Below are positions 27,666 through 36,667 of a stretch of DNA of 64,000 nt, in pieces. The position numbers and the translations under genes were made by a program. Origin of the DNA: CAVOAK01 sp965217615 (lineage in GTDB: Bacteria; Pseudomonadota; Alphaproteobacteria; UBA8366; CAVOAK01); the NCBI GenBank assembly GCA_965217615.1, contig CBDCIT010000008.1, positions 36,150-100,149 on the forward strand, read 5' to 3'. Every line of letters starts with the position of its first letter. The stretch's first letter is position 1. The notes beneath the pieces were generated by a model. It was not told the DNA's origin and made no database searches. It saw only the letters and a program-made list of their open reading frames with translations.

Positions 27666-28586
27666 TCAGGTCTGCACAGGCGGGGTGGGCGTAATCTCCG
27701 CTGTCGCTCCTTTTGCCCTCTCGCGATAGGCGATGTAGGTGGTCGACGCAACGATCATGGCGCCCCCGATCCATCTATAGAGATCGGGAATCTCGGCGAA
27801 GAACACAAAGCCGATCAGTGATGCCCACACCAGTTGCAGGAAGTTCAGCGACATGACGGCCGCGGTGTCCGCTTCCTTCATCGCCATGGCAAAGGCCAAA
27901 ACCGAGAAGGCGGTAACGACGGCGATGGTCGCGAGCCAGGCCAATTGTGGCCATGTCGGCCACTGCCACACGAACAGCGCGGGGACCAGCAGGACTGGAG
28001 ACATCATGCAGATCTGGACCGCCATAATCGTGAGCGGCGAGTCGGTGCGCGTCAGGCTCTTGATGACAATGACCGTGATCCCATAGAGCACCGATGCGGC
28101 CAGGACTAGGAGGGCGCCGAACTCGATTGCGCCCGTGCCCGGACGCAGAATCACATAGGTCCCTACAAAGCCGACGATGATCGCCGTCCAGCGCCTGATC
28201 CCCACGACCTCGCGCAGGATGACGATTGCGAGAACCGTCGCGAAGATCGGCATGGTGAAGCTGAGCGCCGCGACCTGTGCCAGCGGCGTCACGCTCAGGG
28301 CGTAGAATATAGCGAGCGTCGCCACGGCGCTCAGCGCGACCCTGACCATATGCATTCCCGGGCGCTTGGTCCTCAGCGGTGCAAGGCCCGTGCGCGCGAG
28401 CACGGGCAGAAGCACGAAAAATCCGAAGAAGAAGCTGAAGAACGCGATTTCGAACGGATGGACTTCTGCGGACACGTGCCGCACCATCCCGTTCGACGCG
28501 GAAAATGTCATGCCCGAGAGCAGCGCGTACGCCATTCTCTTAAGATTGCCGGGCAGGGTTGCCCAGACGACCGGTTCACGCAACAT
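27666..28586 (-). CDS. EamA/DMT-superfamily transporter
   Basis: 306 residues with about ten hydrophobic segments in two EamA repeats (roughly residues 18-150 and 160-290), for example FFSFFFGFFVLLPVLA, LAIFYALSVTPLAQVAALSF, GFVGTYVILRPGTG and FLQLVWASLIGFVFFAEIPD. Members of this family export amino acids, purines or other metabolites across the inner membrane. Its start overlaps the end of the aldo/keto reductase remnant by about 11 bp, indicating an old operon with translational coupling. It lies between two IS256 copies that are independent insertions. Confidence 0.88.
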   Translation of the reverse strand: MLREPVVWATLPGNLKRMAYALLSGMTFSASNGMVRHVSAEVHPFEIAFFSFFFGFFVLLPVLARTGLAPLRTKRPGMHMVRVALSAVATLAIFYALSVTPLAQVAALSFTMPIFATVLAIVILREVVGIRRWTAIIVGFVGTYVILRPGTGAIEFGALLVLAASVLYGITVIVIKSLTRTDSPLTIMAVQICMMSPVLLVPALFVWQWPTWPQLAWLATIAVVTAFSVLAFAMAMKEADTAAVMSLNFLQLVWASLIGFVFFAEIPDLYRWIGGAMIVASTTYIAYRERAKGATAEITPTPPVQT

Positions 28587-28758
28587 CCCAATTCGGCGTC
28601 AAACCAGGGTTGACGAGCCGGCAGTTCCCGGCAAGCGCATCGATTCGCGTCGTCTCGTCCGCGCTGAGCGCAAAGTCGGATATGTCGAAGTTCTCCCGTG
28701 CGTGACGTTCACTAACGGCCCCGGGGATGGTGGCAACGTTCGATTGATTGAGAAGCGG
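28576..28758 (-). pseudogene. aldo/keto reductase, C-terminal remnant
   Basis: Only the last 55-60 residues of an NADPH-dependent aldo/keto reductase remain: LLNQSNVATIPGAVSERHAR, then ENFDISDFALSADETTRIDA and a CRLVNPGLTPNWD end. The catalytic N-terminal part of the barrel (Asp-Tyr-Lys-His tetrad) is missing; upstream sequence has no family resemblance. It overlaps the DMT transporter start. Confidence 0.75.
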
Positions 28759-28946
28759 CTTTGCCGTGTGCCAGACGTCTCGTTCGTTGTTCAGTTTGGT
28801 CATTCAGAGCTGGTAGTTAAACCATACGAAATCAGAGCCTCGCAATTTCTGCGAGACCCCATGTGCGAAGTAAAGAAAGTACGAAATTAAGACATAACAA
28901 CGATGATGCGCCGGCTTTCACTTGTCAAGCCAACCGAGCCTCGCCG

Positions 28947-30294
28947 TGTCGCTAACACACGATATGACCGGTCTATGTAACAGATGATCTGTCCGGTTTT
29001 AGATTTCCTCCAAATCTGGAGGAATCGGATGCGCCGGACGGAGCAGTTGCAGGGACTGAGATTGATGAAGTTCGAGGATGTCTACGGACGTTGTTATCGG
29101 GGTGATTTGAGCCAGGCCGAGGCCTCGGAGATCCTGGGCATGTCGGAGCGGACGTTCCGGCGCTGGCGGGAGCGCTATGAGGCCGAGGGTGCCGCGGGTT
29201 TGTACGACCGGCGCCTTGGGCGGGTCTCGGCGCGCCGCGCGCCGGTGGACGAGGTGATGCGGGTGCTGGAGCTGTTCGAGACGCGCTACCCGGACTTCAC
29301 GGCCAAGCACTTCCACGAGAAGCTGGTCTGCGAGCATGGCTTCGGGCTGAGCTACAACTGGCTTCGCCTGAGCTTGCAGGCGCACGGCAAGATCAAGCCG
29401 GCGCCCAGGCGCGGGGCGCACCGCCGGAAGCGGCCGCGCCGACCGGTGGTGGGGATGCTGCTGCACCAGGACGGCTCGAGCCACGAGTGGGTTGCGGGCC
29501 AGTGGTGGGATCTGATCGTGACCATGGACGATGCGACATCGGAGGTCTATTCGGGCTTCTTCGTTGCCGAGGAGGGCACGATGAGCACGTTCCGCGGGCT
29601 CGGCGAGGTGATCGCCGAAAACGGGCTGTTCTGCTCGCTCTACGCCGATCGGGCCTCGCACTACTGGCACACGCCCGAGGCAGGCGGCGGTGTGGACAAG
29701 GACAACCCGACCCAGATCGGCCGGGCCTTGGCGCAGCTCGGCATCGAGTTGATCGCGGCCTATTCGCCGCAGGCCCGGGGCCGCTCGGAGCGCATGTTCG
29801 GGACCTTGCAGAAGCGCCTGCCCCAGGAGCTGCGCCTCGCCGGGATCGCCACCATGGCCGAGGCCAATCGCTTTCTCGAGGAGCTCTTCTGGCCGGCGCA
29901 CAACGCCCGCTTCGCCCGCCCGGCCGCGGACACCGGCTCGGCCTTCGTGGCTTTTGCCGGCACGCTCGAGGACATCCTCTGCGCCCAGGAGGACCGCGTC
30001 GTCGCGGGCGACAACACCGTGCGCTACAAGAACCGCACGCTGCAGATCCCGGCCGATCGCCACCGCCACCACTACGTCAAGGCGCAGGTCCGGGTGCACG
30101 AATATCCCGACGGCCACCTGGCCGTCTTCCACGGACCCAGGTGTCTGGCGCGCTACCGCGCCGACGGCGAAACCATCGATGACGACAGGCTCCAAGCCGC
30201 GTGACCCGCTTCGACGCGACCGAGCCAAACCACCACAACAGAAGCGGTCAATTCATATGGTACATAAAGCGGTCAACTCAGTTTGTTATCGACA
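28947..30294 (+). mobile_element. IS1202-like (ISNCY) insertion sequence, 1348 bp, with 18-bp target duplication
   Basis: Left end TGTCGCTAACACAC and, on the complement of the right end, TGTCGATAACAAAC, both followed by GACCG and TATGTA blocks. Flanked by an 18-bp direct repeat GCCAACCGAGCCTCGCCG (28929-28946, 30295-30312); unusually long target duplications are known for IS1202-type elements. An IS256 copy later inserted 3 bp beyond the right-hand duplication. Confidence 0.92.
29029..30204 (+). CDS. ISNCY/IS1202-type transposase
   Basis: About 391 residues: helix-turn-helix (LSQAEASEILGMSERTFRRW), linker, then an rve-like integrase core with VGMLLHQDGSSHEWV, LIVTMDDATSEVYSG, LYADRASHYWHTPE, and ARGRSERMFGTLQKRLPQEL bearing the last acidic residue. 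The start at 29029 is preferred because GGAGGA lies seven bases upstream; the frame is open back to 28984. A long complementary open frame on the other strand is a GC-rich shadow. Confidence 0.9.
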   Translation: MRRTEQLQGLRLMKFEDVYGRCYRGDLSQAEASEILGMSERTFRRWRERYEAEGAAGLYDRRLGRVSARRAPVDEVMRVLELFETRYPDFTAKHFHEKLVCEHGFGLSYNWLRLSLQAHGKIKPAPRRGAHRRKRPRRPVVGMLLHQDGSSHEWVAGQWWDLIVTMDDATSEVYSGFFVAEEGTMSTFRGLGEVIAENGLFCSLYADRASHYWHTPEAGGGVDKDNPTQIGRALAQLGIELIAAYSPQARGRSERMFGTLQKRLPQELRLAGIATMAEANRFLEELFWPAHNARFARPAADTGSAFVAFAGTLEDILCAQEDRVVAGDNTVRYKNRTLQIPADRHRHHYVKAQVRVHEYPDGHLAVFHGPRCLARYRADGETIDDDRLQAA

Positions 30295-30315
30295 GCCAAC
30301 CGAGCCTCGCCGACG

Positions 30316-31709
30316 GGCTGTGTCTCGAAAGTGGTGGAAATTTGAGGATGGCGTAATCTCCGGGTGACAAGACAACCACCCAACCGGCGGCTAGCACCGC
30401 CAAGGAGATCACGCCATGAAGAACACTACCGAGACTTCCGCGCTTTCGCTACTGGCCAATGACGCCGGCTATGATCCGCTCGAGGACCGGCTGCGGGAGA
30501 ACATCAGATCCACGATCGAGGCCGTTTTTGAGGAGGAACTTGCGCAGTTTCTCGGGCGCTGCCGATACGGTCGAGAGGACGCGCTTCGGCAAGGGTATCG
30601 GAACGGGCACCGGGAGCGGCAACTGACGGGGACATTCGGGACCGAGAGGGTGAGCGTGCCGCGTGCACGGATCGTTGAGGAAGACGGTCGGGCGTCGGAA
30701 TGGCGTTCGCGGGCGCTGCCGCGCTACCAGCGGCTGACCAGAAAGGCCGAGGCGCTGATCGCTTCGGTGTATCTGTCCGGAACCAACACGCGGCGGGTGA
30801 AACGCGCGCTGTTCGGGCTCTTCCGGGGTGCTGTGAGCAAGGACGTTGTGAGCCGGGCGTGGCGCAAGGTGAAGGTCGATTGGGACGCCTGGTGCAGCCG
30901 TGGCCTCGCGGATGAGGATATCGTTCGGCTGATCCTTGACGGTACTGTGATCAAGACCCGACTGGATCGCAAGGCCACCAACATCTCGGTTCTCGCGGCT
31001 ATAGGGGTGCGCCGGGATGGCCAGAAGGTCTTGCTTTCGATCGGGAATATGGGCGGAGAAAGCCAGACGGCGTGGCGCCAGTTCCTCGACGACCTTGATG
31101 TGCGTGGACTGAAACGGCCCGGGTTTGTCATCGTCGATGGCGCGCCGGGACTGGAGGCGGCTCTGTCGGCGCTTTGGGGCGATGACCTTCCCGTTCAACG
31201 CTGCACCGTGCACAAGCACCGCAACCTTCTGGGTCATGCTCCCAAACACATGCATGACGAGCTGAGCGAAGATTACCGCGATATGATCTATGCCGACACT
31301 GCCTCCGAGGTGGAAACCCGCCGCAAGGCGTTTGTCCGCAAGTGGCGGCTGAAATGCAGGGCCGTCGCGGACAGCCTCGCAGAAGCGGGCGACAAGCTCT
31401 TTACCTTCACGCGCCTGTCCAAGAGCCAATGGAAATCAGCCCGAACGACCAACGCCATTGAGCGTCTCAACGAGGAGTTCAAGCGCCGGATCAAAACACA
31501 GACCGTGCTGCCGTGTCCCGAAACAGTGCCGATGCTCCTCTGGGCGCTCCTCGCTTCCGGCCAAATCCAGATGCGCAAAGTCGATGGATGGGAAACCCTC
31601 GATCAGCTAATCGCCGACGAAACCCTTGACCGAGCGGCCTGACCGCCGCAAAACTCAGCCCGCTCGGAGAGGCGCCAAAACCAATTTCCACCACTTTCAA
31701 AACACAACC
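30316..31709 (+). mobile_element. IS256-family insertion sequence, copy B (1394 bp)
   Basis: Flanked by its own 8-bp duplication CGCCGACG (30308-30315, 31710-31717), overlapping the right target duplication of the IS1202-like element, so it inserted later. Its right inverted repeat reads TTTCAAAACACA where copy A has TTTCGAGACACA, two substitutions in an otherwise apparently identical element. Confidence 0.95.
30416..31642 (+). CDS. IS256-family transposase (copy B)
   Basis: 408 residues, identical in protein sequence to copy A, with the same DGTVIKT, DGAPGLEAAL and NAIERLNEEFKRR segments. The identity indicates recent transposition of this element in the lineage. Confidence 0.95.
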   Translation: MKNTTETSALSLLANDAGYDPLEDRLRENIRSTIEAVFEEELAQFLGRCRYGREDALRQGYRNGHRERQLTGTFGTERVSVPRARIVEEDGRASEWRSRALPRYQRLTRKAEALIASVYLSGTNTRRVKRALFGLFRGAVSKDVVSRAWRKVKVDWDAWCSRGLADEDIVRLILDGTVIKTRLDRKATNISVLAAIGVRRDGQKVLLSIGNMGGESQTAWRQFLDDLDVRGLKRPGFVIVDGAPGLEAALSALWGDDLPVQRCTVHKHRNLLGHAPKHMHDELSEDYRDMIYADTASEVETRRKAFVRKWRLKCRAVADSLAEAGDKLFTFTRLSKSQWKSARTTNAIERLNEEFKRRIKTQTVLPCPETVPMLLWALLASGQIQMRKVDGWETLDQLIADETLDRAA

Positions 31710-31717
31710 CGCCGACG

Positions 31718-32193
31718 AGTCAAGATTCACTCTGCAAGCCTGCCAAGCCCTTCATTTGCCCGGAGTCGATGCGGACTCAGCGCGCCTCTACGGGGCGCTA
31801 AAGAGTCTTCTAGGCACAAAGGTGTTCCGGCTACGAGACCACTCTTTGTCTAGATGCCTTGTACCGTCAGATTGCTGGCGTTGTATGTCTGTAATGAGGC
31901 CAACAGCGGACATTTTCGAACCCCACAATTATGATCCGCATATAGCCAGGAGCGGACGCCGGATCATCAAACGAACTTCGTGAATGCATTCTTCTGCTAG
32001 CGGCGGATTTGAAGTACGATTTTGCCATAATTTCGATTGCGAATTGCATGTCAACTTATGGGGACAATCAAATACGGAAGATTGTCCCGCTACTGGTGTT
32101 GCCTCTCAACGGCTGTGCGGCAGTTGGGACGAAGTGCAGAGCCAGGGGACGGCTGCGCCCGAGCGAGTTCACCTTCGATTAGAGGACATGGCG
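31718..32193. other. non-coding region upstream of the second Rieske gene
   Basis: Holds the 38-bp segment shared with 27121-27158 and repeat copy 4. No gene recognised; the promoter of the Rieske gene should lie between 31960 and 32190. Confidence 0.5.
31884..31958. repeat. dispersed palindromic intergenic repeat, copy 4
   Basis: A decayed copy: TATGTCTGTAATGAGGCCA then CAGCGGACATTTTCG, centre, ATGATCCGCATATAGCCAGG and AGCGGAC. Confidence 0.65.
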
Positions 32194-33375
32194 ATGACAC
32201 GGACGGTAGATGAAATCCTTGGAACAGAGGCGATCGAGGCGTTGAAGCGGCCCGTTGCTAAAGCGCGGGGCTTACCGACCGCCGCATACACGAGCGAGGA
32301 ATTTTACCAGCTCGAACGGGAGCGCCTTTTCCCGCGGACTTGGATGGGTGTTGCATTCGCGCACGAAATTTCCGATCGCGGCGATGCCGTTCCTGTTACC
32401 GTGGCGGGTCTCCCGGTCATTCTCCTGCGCGACAAGAAGGGGGAGATCAGAGGTTTCCACAATGTCTGCCGTCATCGTGCCACACTGGTCTTGCGCGAGC
32501 CGGCCAAGGGACTCTCCAACCTGCAATGCCCCTATCACGCCTGGACATACGGTTTGGATGGAAAGCTGAAGGTGACGCCCTATTGGGACGGTACCAAGAA
32601 CGCGAAAGACTATTCGGTCGACAAGTCCAAGAACGGTCTTGTTCCGATCCGTTGCGGCGTCTGGCACGACATCATTTTCGTAAATCTCGAGGGCAATGCG
32701 CCGCCGCTCGAGGAGTATCTACGCCCAGCCGATGAGTATTTGGCCGCCTACGATCTTGACGATTTGAATCCGGGCTATTTCGAGGTCTGGGAATTCAAGG
32801 CCAATTGGAAACTGCTGAACGATAATTGGGAAAGCTATCACGGATCCTTTCTCCACCAGGCAGCGATCCCATCGATGAGCCGGAAAGGCGGAACGCTCGA
32901 CATGCCTGCGGAGGGCTGTTGCGCCTGCCTCGTGGCGCGCGGACAAAAGACGGGATCGCCCGACGAAGTTGATTTGCCACGCGTCCCGGGAACGTGGGAA
33001 TCCGAAGGACGCAACTTCACGTTAGCCAACATTTTTCCCAACACGACGATGACATGCAGAGCCAATCATTTGGCGCCGGTCATATATACCCCACTCGCCC
33101 CCGATCGGACGCAGGCGAGAATGTCTTGGTACTTCGTCGGCGAGGCGGCCACCAATCCCGACTTCGCGGAGCGCCGAGAGGCGGTCCTCGATCGGTGGTT
33201 AGGTAAGTCTCGATCGCCCACGGCGCGTGATGGAGTCAGGAGTCAAGACTACGGCATAATGGAGAACCAGCAAGTCGCCCGTGCGTCTCCGGTGGCAAAC
33301 GTGGTTCAGTTTTCGCCACACTGGGAGCCACTCGTCCACCGCTTCCAGAACAAGCTGATTGATGCATTGGTTTGA
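32194..33375 (+). CDS. Rieske non-heme iron oxygenase alpha subunit (intact paralogue)
   Basis: 393 residues. The Rieske domain occupies about residues 40-150 with FPRTWMGVAFAHE, then Cys/His pairs in CRHRATLV and CPYHAWTYGLDG. The catalytic domain holds the mononuclear Fe site in NDNWESYHGSFLHQ with the third ligand further on, and it ends VHRFQNKLIDALV. AGAGGA lies seven bases upstream of this ATG; an ATG two codons earlier is possible. Highly similar throughout to the IS-interrupted gene at 21301-23789. Such alpha subunits need a reductase (and sometimes a ferredoxin), none of which is in the window. Substrate unknown; single-component alpha subunits of this type hydroxylate aromatics or demethylate quaternary amines. 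Confidence 0.92.
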   Translation: MTRTVDEILGTEAIEALKRPVAKARGLPTAAYTSEEFYQLERERLFPRTWMGVAFAHEISDRGDAVPVTVAGLPVILLRDKKGEIRGFHNVCRHRATLVLREPAKGLSNLQCPYHAWTYGLDGKLKVTPYWDGTKNAKDYSVDKSKNGLVPIRCGVWHDIIFVNLEGNAPPLEEYLRPADEYLAAYDLDDLNPGYFEVWEFKANWKLLNDNWESYHGSFLHQAAIPSMSRKGGTLDMPAEGCCACLVARGQKTGSPDEVDLPRVPGTWESEGRNFTLANIFPNTTMTCRANHLAPVIYTPLAPDRTQARMSWYFVGEAATNPDFAERREAVLDRWLGKSRSPTARDGVRSQDYGIMENQQVARASPVANVVQFSPHWEPLVHRFQNKLIDALV

Positions 33376-33481
33376 AGGAACCGGGCTGGGACGAGCGGCC
33401 CCGAAATACGGAATTCCGAGCGCGACTTGGATCAGTTTCTTGTCGACTGCCACCGTGCCGGCACGCTCGTAGCCCGTTTAG

Positions 33482-34925
33482 CCGCCCGTTGATTAAGTCG
33501 GCGCCGTCTGATTCTCTGGTTCCCTGATTTGCAGGGGGATTCGCCGATGGCGATGGGACGGCAGAAGGATGGTCAGGGGGACCTGATGGTGAGCTGGTCG
33601 GAGATGCCGCGCTCTCCGGGTCATGTGTTTTATGACCGCTTGCAGTCGGTGCTGATCGAGGGCGGCTTTGACGCCTTTGCCGAGGCGAGCTGCCGGCCTT
33701 ATTACGCGGCCCGGATGGGCGCGCCCTCGGTGCCGCCCGGGCGCTATTTCCGGATGCACCTGGTGGGCTACTTCGAGGGCATCGACAGCGAGCGCGGTCT
33801 GGAGTGGCGCTGCTCGGACTCGCTTTCGCTGCGGGCGTTCCTGCGACTGGGGAGCCGTGATCGGGTACCGGACCATTCCTGGCTGTCACGGAGCCGCACG
33901 CGCCTGCCCCATGAAGTCCACGCGGCGGTCTTCGACTGGGTTCTGGTGCTGATCGCCGAGGCGGGGCTGATCAAGGGCGAGCGCATCGGCCTCGATGCCT
34001 CGACCATGGAGGCCAACGCGGCGCTGCGGAACATCGTGCGGCGCGCCAACGGCGAAGGCTACCGGGAGATGCTGGAGCGCCTGGCCCGGGAAAGCGGCGT
34101 CGAGACACCCACGGCCGAGGATCTGGCGCGTCTGGAGCGGAAGCGCAAGGGCAAGAAGCTTTCCAACACGGATTGGGTTTCGAAGAGCGACCCCGAGGCC
34201 AAGATCGCCAAGATGAAGGACGGCACGACGCATCTGGCCTACAAGCCCGAGCACGCGGTGGATCTGGACACCGGCGCGGTGGTGGCGGCCGAGCTGCACC
34301 CGGCCGATGAGGGCGACACCACGACGCTTTCCAAGACCCTGGCGAAGGCCGAGGCAAACCTCGGGGCGGTGGATGCGGCACCGACGGCGGAGGACCCGGC
34401 CGAATGCGTCGCCGACAAAGGTTATCACTCACGGGCGGTCTTGAGGGCTCTGGACGACAGTCCCTGGAAGACCCGGATCGCGGCGCCCAAGCAGACCGGC
34501 TTTTCGCGCTGGCACGGTGATGAGGCGGCGCGGCGCGCGGTCACCAACAACCGTGCGCGGCTCAAGTCCGGGGTCGCCCGCGAGGCCTTCAAGCTGCGCG
34601 CCGAGATCGTCGAGCGCTGCTTTGCCCACAACCTCGATCGTGGCGGCATGCGACGAACCTGGCTGCGCGGGCGAGAGAATGTGCACAAGCGATACCTGCT
34701 CCACGTCGCCAGCCACAATCTATCGTTACTGATGCGCCAGCTCATCGGCGCCGGCACCCCGCGGGAGGCCGTGGCGGGCGGATATGGCGGTATTTTCGTT
34801 CTGCTCACGCCCACCGGGGCCATGCTGGTGGCACGGGGGGGTTCGCAGAGCGGCCAGTCGGCTTTCGCCGCCGCATTCTTCATCTGGGGGTGAGAGCCGG
34901 AAAAAGCCACTTAATCAACGGGCTG
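33482..34925 (+). mobile_element. IS1182-family insertion sequence (1444 bp)
   Basis: Inverted ends CCGCCCGTTGATTAAGTCGG (left) and, on the complement of the right, CAGCCCGTTGATTAAGTGGC. Flanked by the 4-bp duplication TTAG (33478-33481, 34926-34929). It lies between genes, about 100 bp after the Rieske stop. Confidence 0.9.
33547..34893 (+). CDS. IS1182-family transposase
   Basis: About 448 residues with the DUF772-type N-terminal domain (YYAARMGAPSVPPGRYFRMH, FLRLGSRDRVPDHSWLSRSR) and a DDE core with IGLDASTMEANAAL, ECVADKGYHSRAVL and a C-terminal VERCFAHNLDRGGMRRTWLRG segment carrying the Glu. Start chosen at the second ATG region (MGRQKDGQ), where the upstream text GGGGGATTCGCCG gives a weak ribosome-binding site. 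Intact. Confidence 0.9.
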   Translation: MAMGRQKDGQGDLMVSWSEMPRSPGHVFYDRLQSVLIEGGFDAFAEASCRPYYAARMGAPSVPPGRYFRMHLVGYFEGIDSERGLEWRCSDSLSLRAFLRLGSRDRVPDHSWLSRSRTRLPHEVHAAVFDWVLVLIAEAGLIKGERIGLDASTMEANAALRNIVRRANGEGYREMLERLARESGVETPTAEDLARLERKRKGKKLSNTDWVSKSDPEAKIAKMKDGTTHLAYKPEHAVDLDTGAVVAAELHPADEGDTTTLSKTLAKAEANLGAVDAAPTAEDPAECVADKGYHSRAVLRALDDSPWKTRIAAPKQTGFSRWHGDEAARRAVTNNRARLKSGVAREAFKLRAEIVERCFAHNLDRGGMRRTWLRGRENVHKRYLLHVASHNLSLLMRQLIGAGTPREAVAGGYGGIFVLLTPTGAMLVARGGSQSGQSAFAAAFFIWG

Positions 34926-35020
34926 TTAGGCCCATCTCCCAGCACGCGTCCTTGCATTCCTTGTCTCGCATCGAGTTTCTCAGGATGCGCCAAGCCGCAT
35001 ATCCGCCAAATACCTCTACA

Positions 35021-36172
35021 TCATCTCATCACCAGTTCCAGTGACGCCTTGGAAACGGATTCGCAGCCGCCTTCCGTGACGATGGAGGTGCGCCCGAGCG
35101 TCATGGCGAGACCACTCTCGGAATCGAAGATCATCATGCAGAAGAAGACTACCATGCCCGGCGCCACTTCGATCGGATTGCCGCGGTATATCAGTGGCCA
35201 GTCCATCCAGGTCGGGGCGAATGTCCCACCCAAACTGTAGCCGCAGGCGTTCAGTCGGTGTTTCCCGTAGCCCGCTTGTTCAAGCACCCGCGCGTGGGCG
35301 TCGAACGCATCGCCAAACGGCCGGCCGGGGCAAAGCGCCTCCTCACAGGCGGAAAGGGCGTCGACGACCGTAGCGTGCATGGCGCGTTGGCGCGGGTCAA
35401 CCTCGCCGATCAGAACGGTGCGCATCAGCACCGCGTGATAGTGACGGTAGACCCCGGCAAATTCTAGTGTTATCTGGTCCTTTGCCCCGAGCGTGCGTCG
35501 GCCGGTGTAATAGCGGCAAAGCAGCGCACCCTCACTCGAGCCGATTATGAATTCGTTACCGGGGTAGTCACCGTCGCCGCGGAACACCGCGCTCTGCATG
35601 GCGGCCAGGATGTCGCCCTCAAACGCGCCGGGCGCGGCGAGGCATTCGGCCTCGGCCAGCGCGGCATCGGCCAGCTCGCCCGCCTTGCGGACGTAGTCGA
35701 GTTCCGCCGGGCTTTTCACGAGGCGCAGGCGACTTACCAGGTAGGATGCATCTTCGAGCGCGGCGAAGCCGTCAAGTGCCGCACGCAGTTTCATTCCGTG
35801 ATGTGCGGTTAGCCCGAAAGCGTCCCACTCTACGCCGAGCCGCTTCCCGCGACACCCGCGGGAATCGAGCAATCGGCTTAGCTCGACCGCAGGCTCCGCC
35901 CCTTCCTCGTCAACCCAAACATGGATTTCCTCGATCACCGATGTGTGACGCGCTTGGCGCAAATCCGCCCCACGGGTCAACAAGAACATTGCCCCGTCGG
36001 CTCCGAGGTAAAGGCACTGAAAGAAGACGTAACCAATCGTGTCGTACCCGGTCAGGTAGAACATGCTTTCCTGTCGAAAGACAAGCAGCCCTTCAATTCC
36101 GTGCGTCTGCATGGCCTGGCAAGCGCGCGCCCTCCGATCCGCCAGTTCGTTTTCGCTGAAATGGATATTCAC
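35021..36172 (-). CDS. M24-family peptidase, DoeA-like (ectoine-hydrolase-type) subgroup
   Basis: About 383 residues from the GTG at 36172, chosen because GGGAG lies seven bases upstream and the protein then starts NIHFSENELADRRARACQ; an ATG at 36199 is also possible. The N-terminal creatinase domain (LLVFRQESMFYLTGYDTIGY) is followed by a pita-bread domain (ELDYVRKAGELADAALAEAE, GNEFIIGSSEGALLCRYYTG). The usual dinuclear metal-ligand Asp pair is replaced: LEFAGVYRHYHAVLMRTV stands where aminopeptidases have Asp-rich motifs. That pattern, plus RLNACGYSLGGTFAPTWMDW, resembles ectoine hydrolase DoeA and related enzymes rather than proline aminopeptidase. The role is probably cleavage of an amide or cyclic amidine bond in a small nitrogenous compound. 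It is divergent from the racemase-like gene. Confidence 0.82.
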   Translation of the reverse strand: MNIHFSENELADRRARACQAMQTHGIEGLLVFRQESMFYLTGYDTIGYVFFQCLYLGADGAMFLLTRGADLRQARHTSVIEEIHVWVDEEGAEPAVELSRLLDSRGCRGKRLGVEWDAFGLTAHHGMKLRAALDGFAALEDASYLVSRLRLVKSPAELDYVRKAGELADAALAEAECLAAPGAFEGDILAAMQSAVFRGDGDYPGNEFIIGSSEGALLCRYYTGRRTLGAKDQITLEFAGVYRHYHAVLMRTVLIGEVDPRQRAMHATVVDALSACEEALCPGRPFGDAFDAHARVLEQAGYGKHRLNACGYSLGGTFAPTWMDWPLIYRGNPIEVAPGMVVFFCMMIFDSESGLAMTLGRTSIVTEGGCESVSKASLELVMR

Positions 36173-36667
36173 GCATAAGCTCCCTTGCTTACTCAACATG
36201 GGGTTCGTTCACCCAGTCTACCCCCGCAGGCCGCTCCAAATGGAACGCTATTTTTCGGCCACGGCTGTGGGGACGGTGCCATCTAGCCAATTCGCTTTAT
36301 ATGCTGAGTTCGGATTTGACACGCATGGCAAGACGGAGTCGGGTGGCGGTGGTTGCTTGAACCGTGCGCTTTGGCCCTATCGAGTATGTGGCAGGGCGAT
36401 TGCCAGGCGCCAGCCGAAGGGGGAGCAATGTCCGTTTTGGGTCACTAGCGGACGCTTCTTCACGGCAAGGAGATGGTCTGCTCTTAGCCAGAAGCGGACA
36501 TTCGATGTTACGTCCGCTGATGTCCGCCAATTGCCGGAATATGAACCAATGTCGTCCGCGTACGTTCCGTGAAACGTCGACGGCAGCGCGTTTCTAATGA
36601 CCGTGGCCCGTAATGTTCCTATAATGGGCGCGGTTCCAACCCCAACCGCTAGGAAGGCGACAGCGAT
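36173..36667. other. divergent intergenic region with dispersed repeat
   Basis: Separates the M24 gene and the racemase-like gene. It contains repeat copy 5 (36427-36503). No gene recognised. Confidence 0.5.
36427..36503. repeat. dispersed palindromic intergenic repeat, copy 5
   Basis: AATGTCCGTTTTGGGTCACT then AGCGGACGCTTC, variable centre, ATGGTCTGCTCTTAGCCAGA and AGCGGACATT. Both halves are well preserved. Confidence 0.8.

Noticed and set aside
28999..30228. 409-codon open frame on the minus strand opposite the IS1202-like transposase
   Set aside because: Composition is that of a shadow frame in GC-rich DNA; no domain is recognisable and it lies entirely inside the element on the antisense strand.
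25484..31709. Composite transposon formed by the two direct IS256 copies around the DMT transporter
   Set aside because: Each copy has its own perfect 8-bp duplication (CGGACGAC and CGCCGACG), so they are independent insertions rather than the ends of one transposed unit.
33199..33453. Short minus-strand frame starting MAVDKKLIQVALGIPYFGAA after the Rieske gene
   Set aside because: The first 25 residues look protein-like but the rest is antisense to the Rieske C-terminus; no family was recognised.
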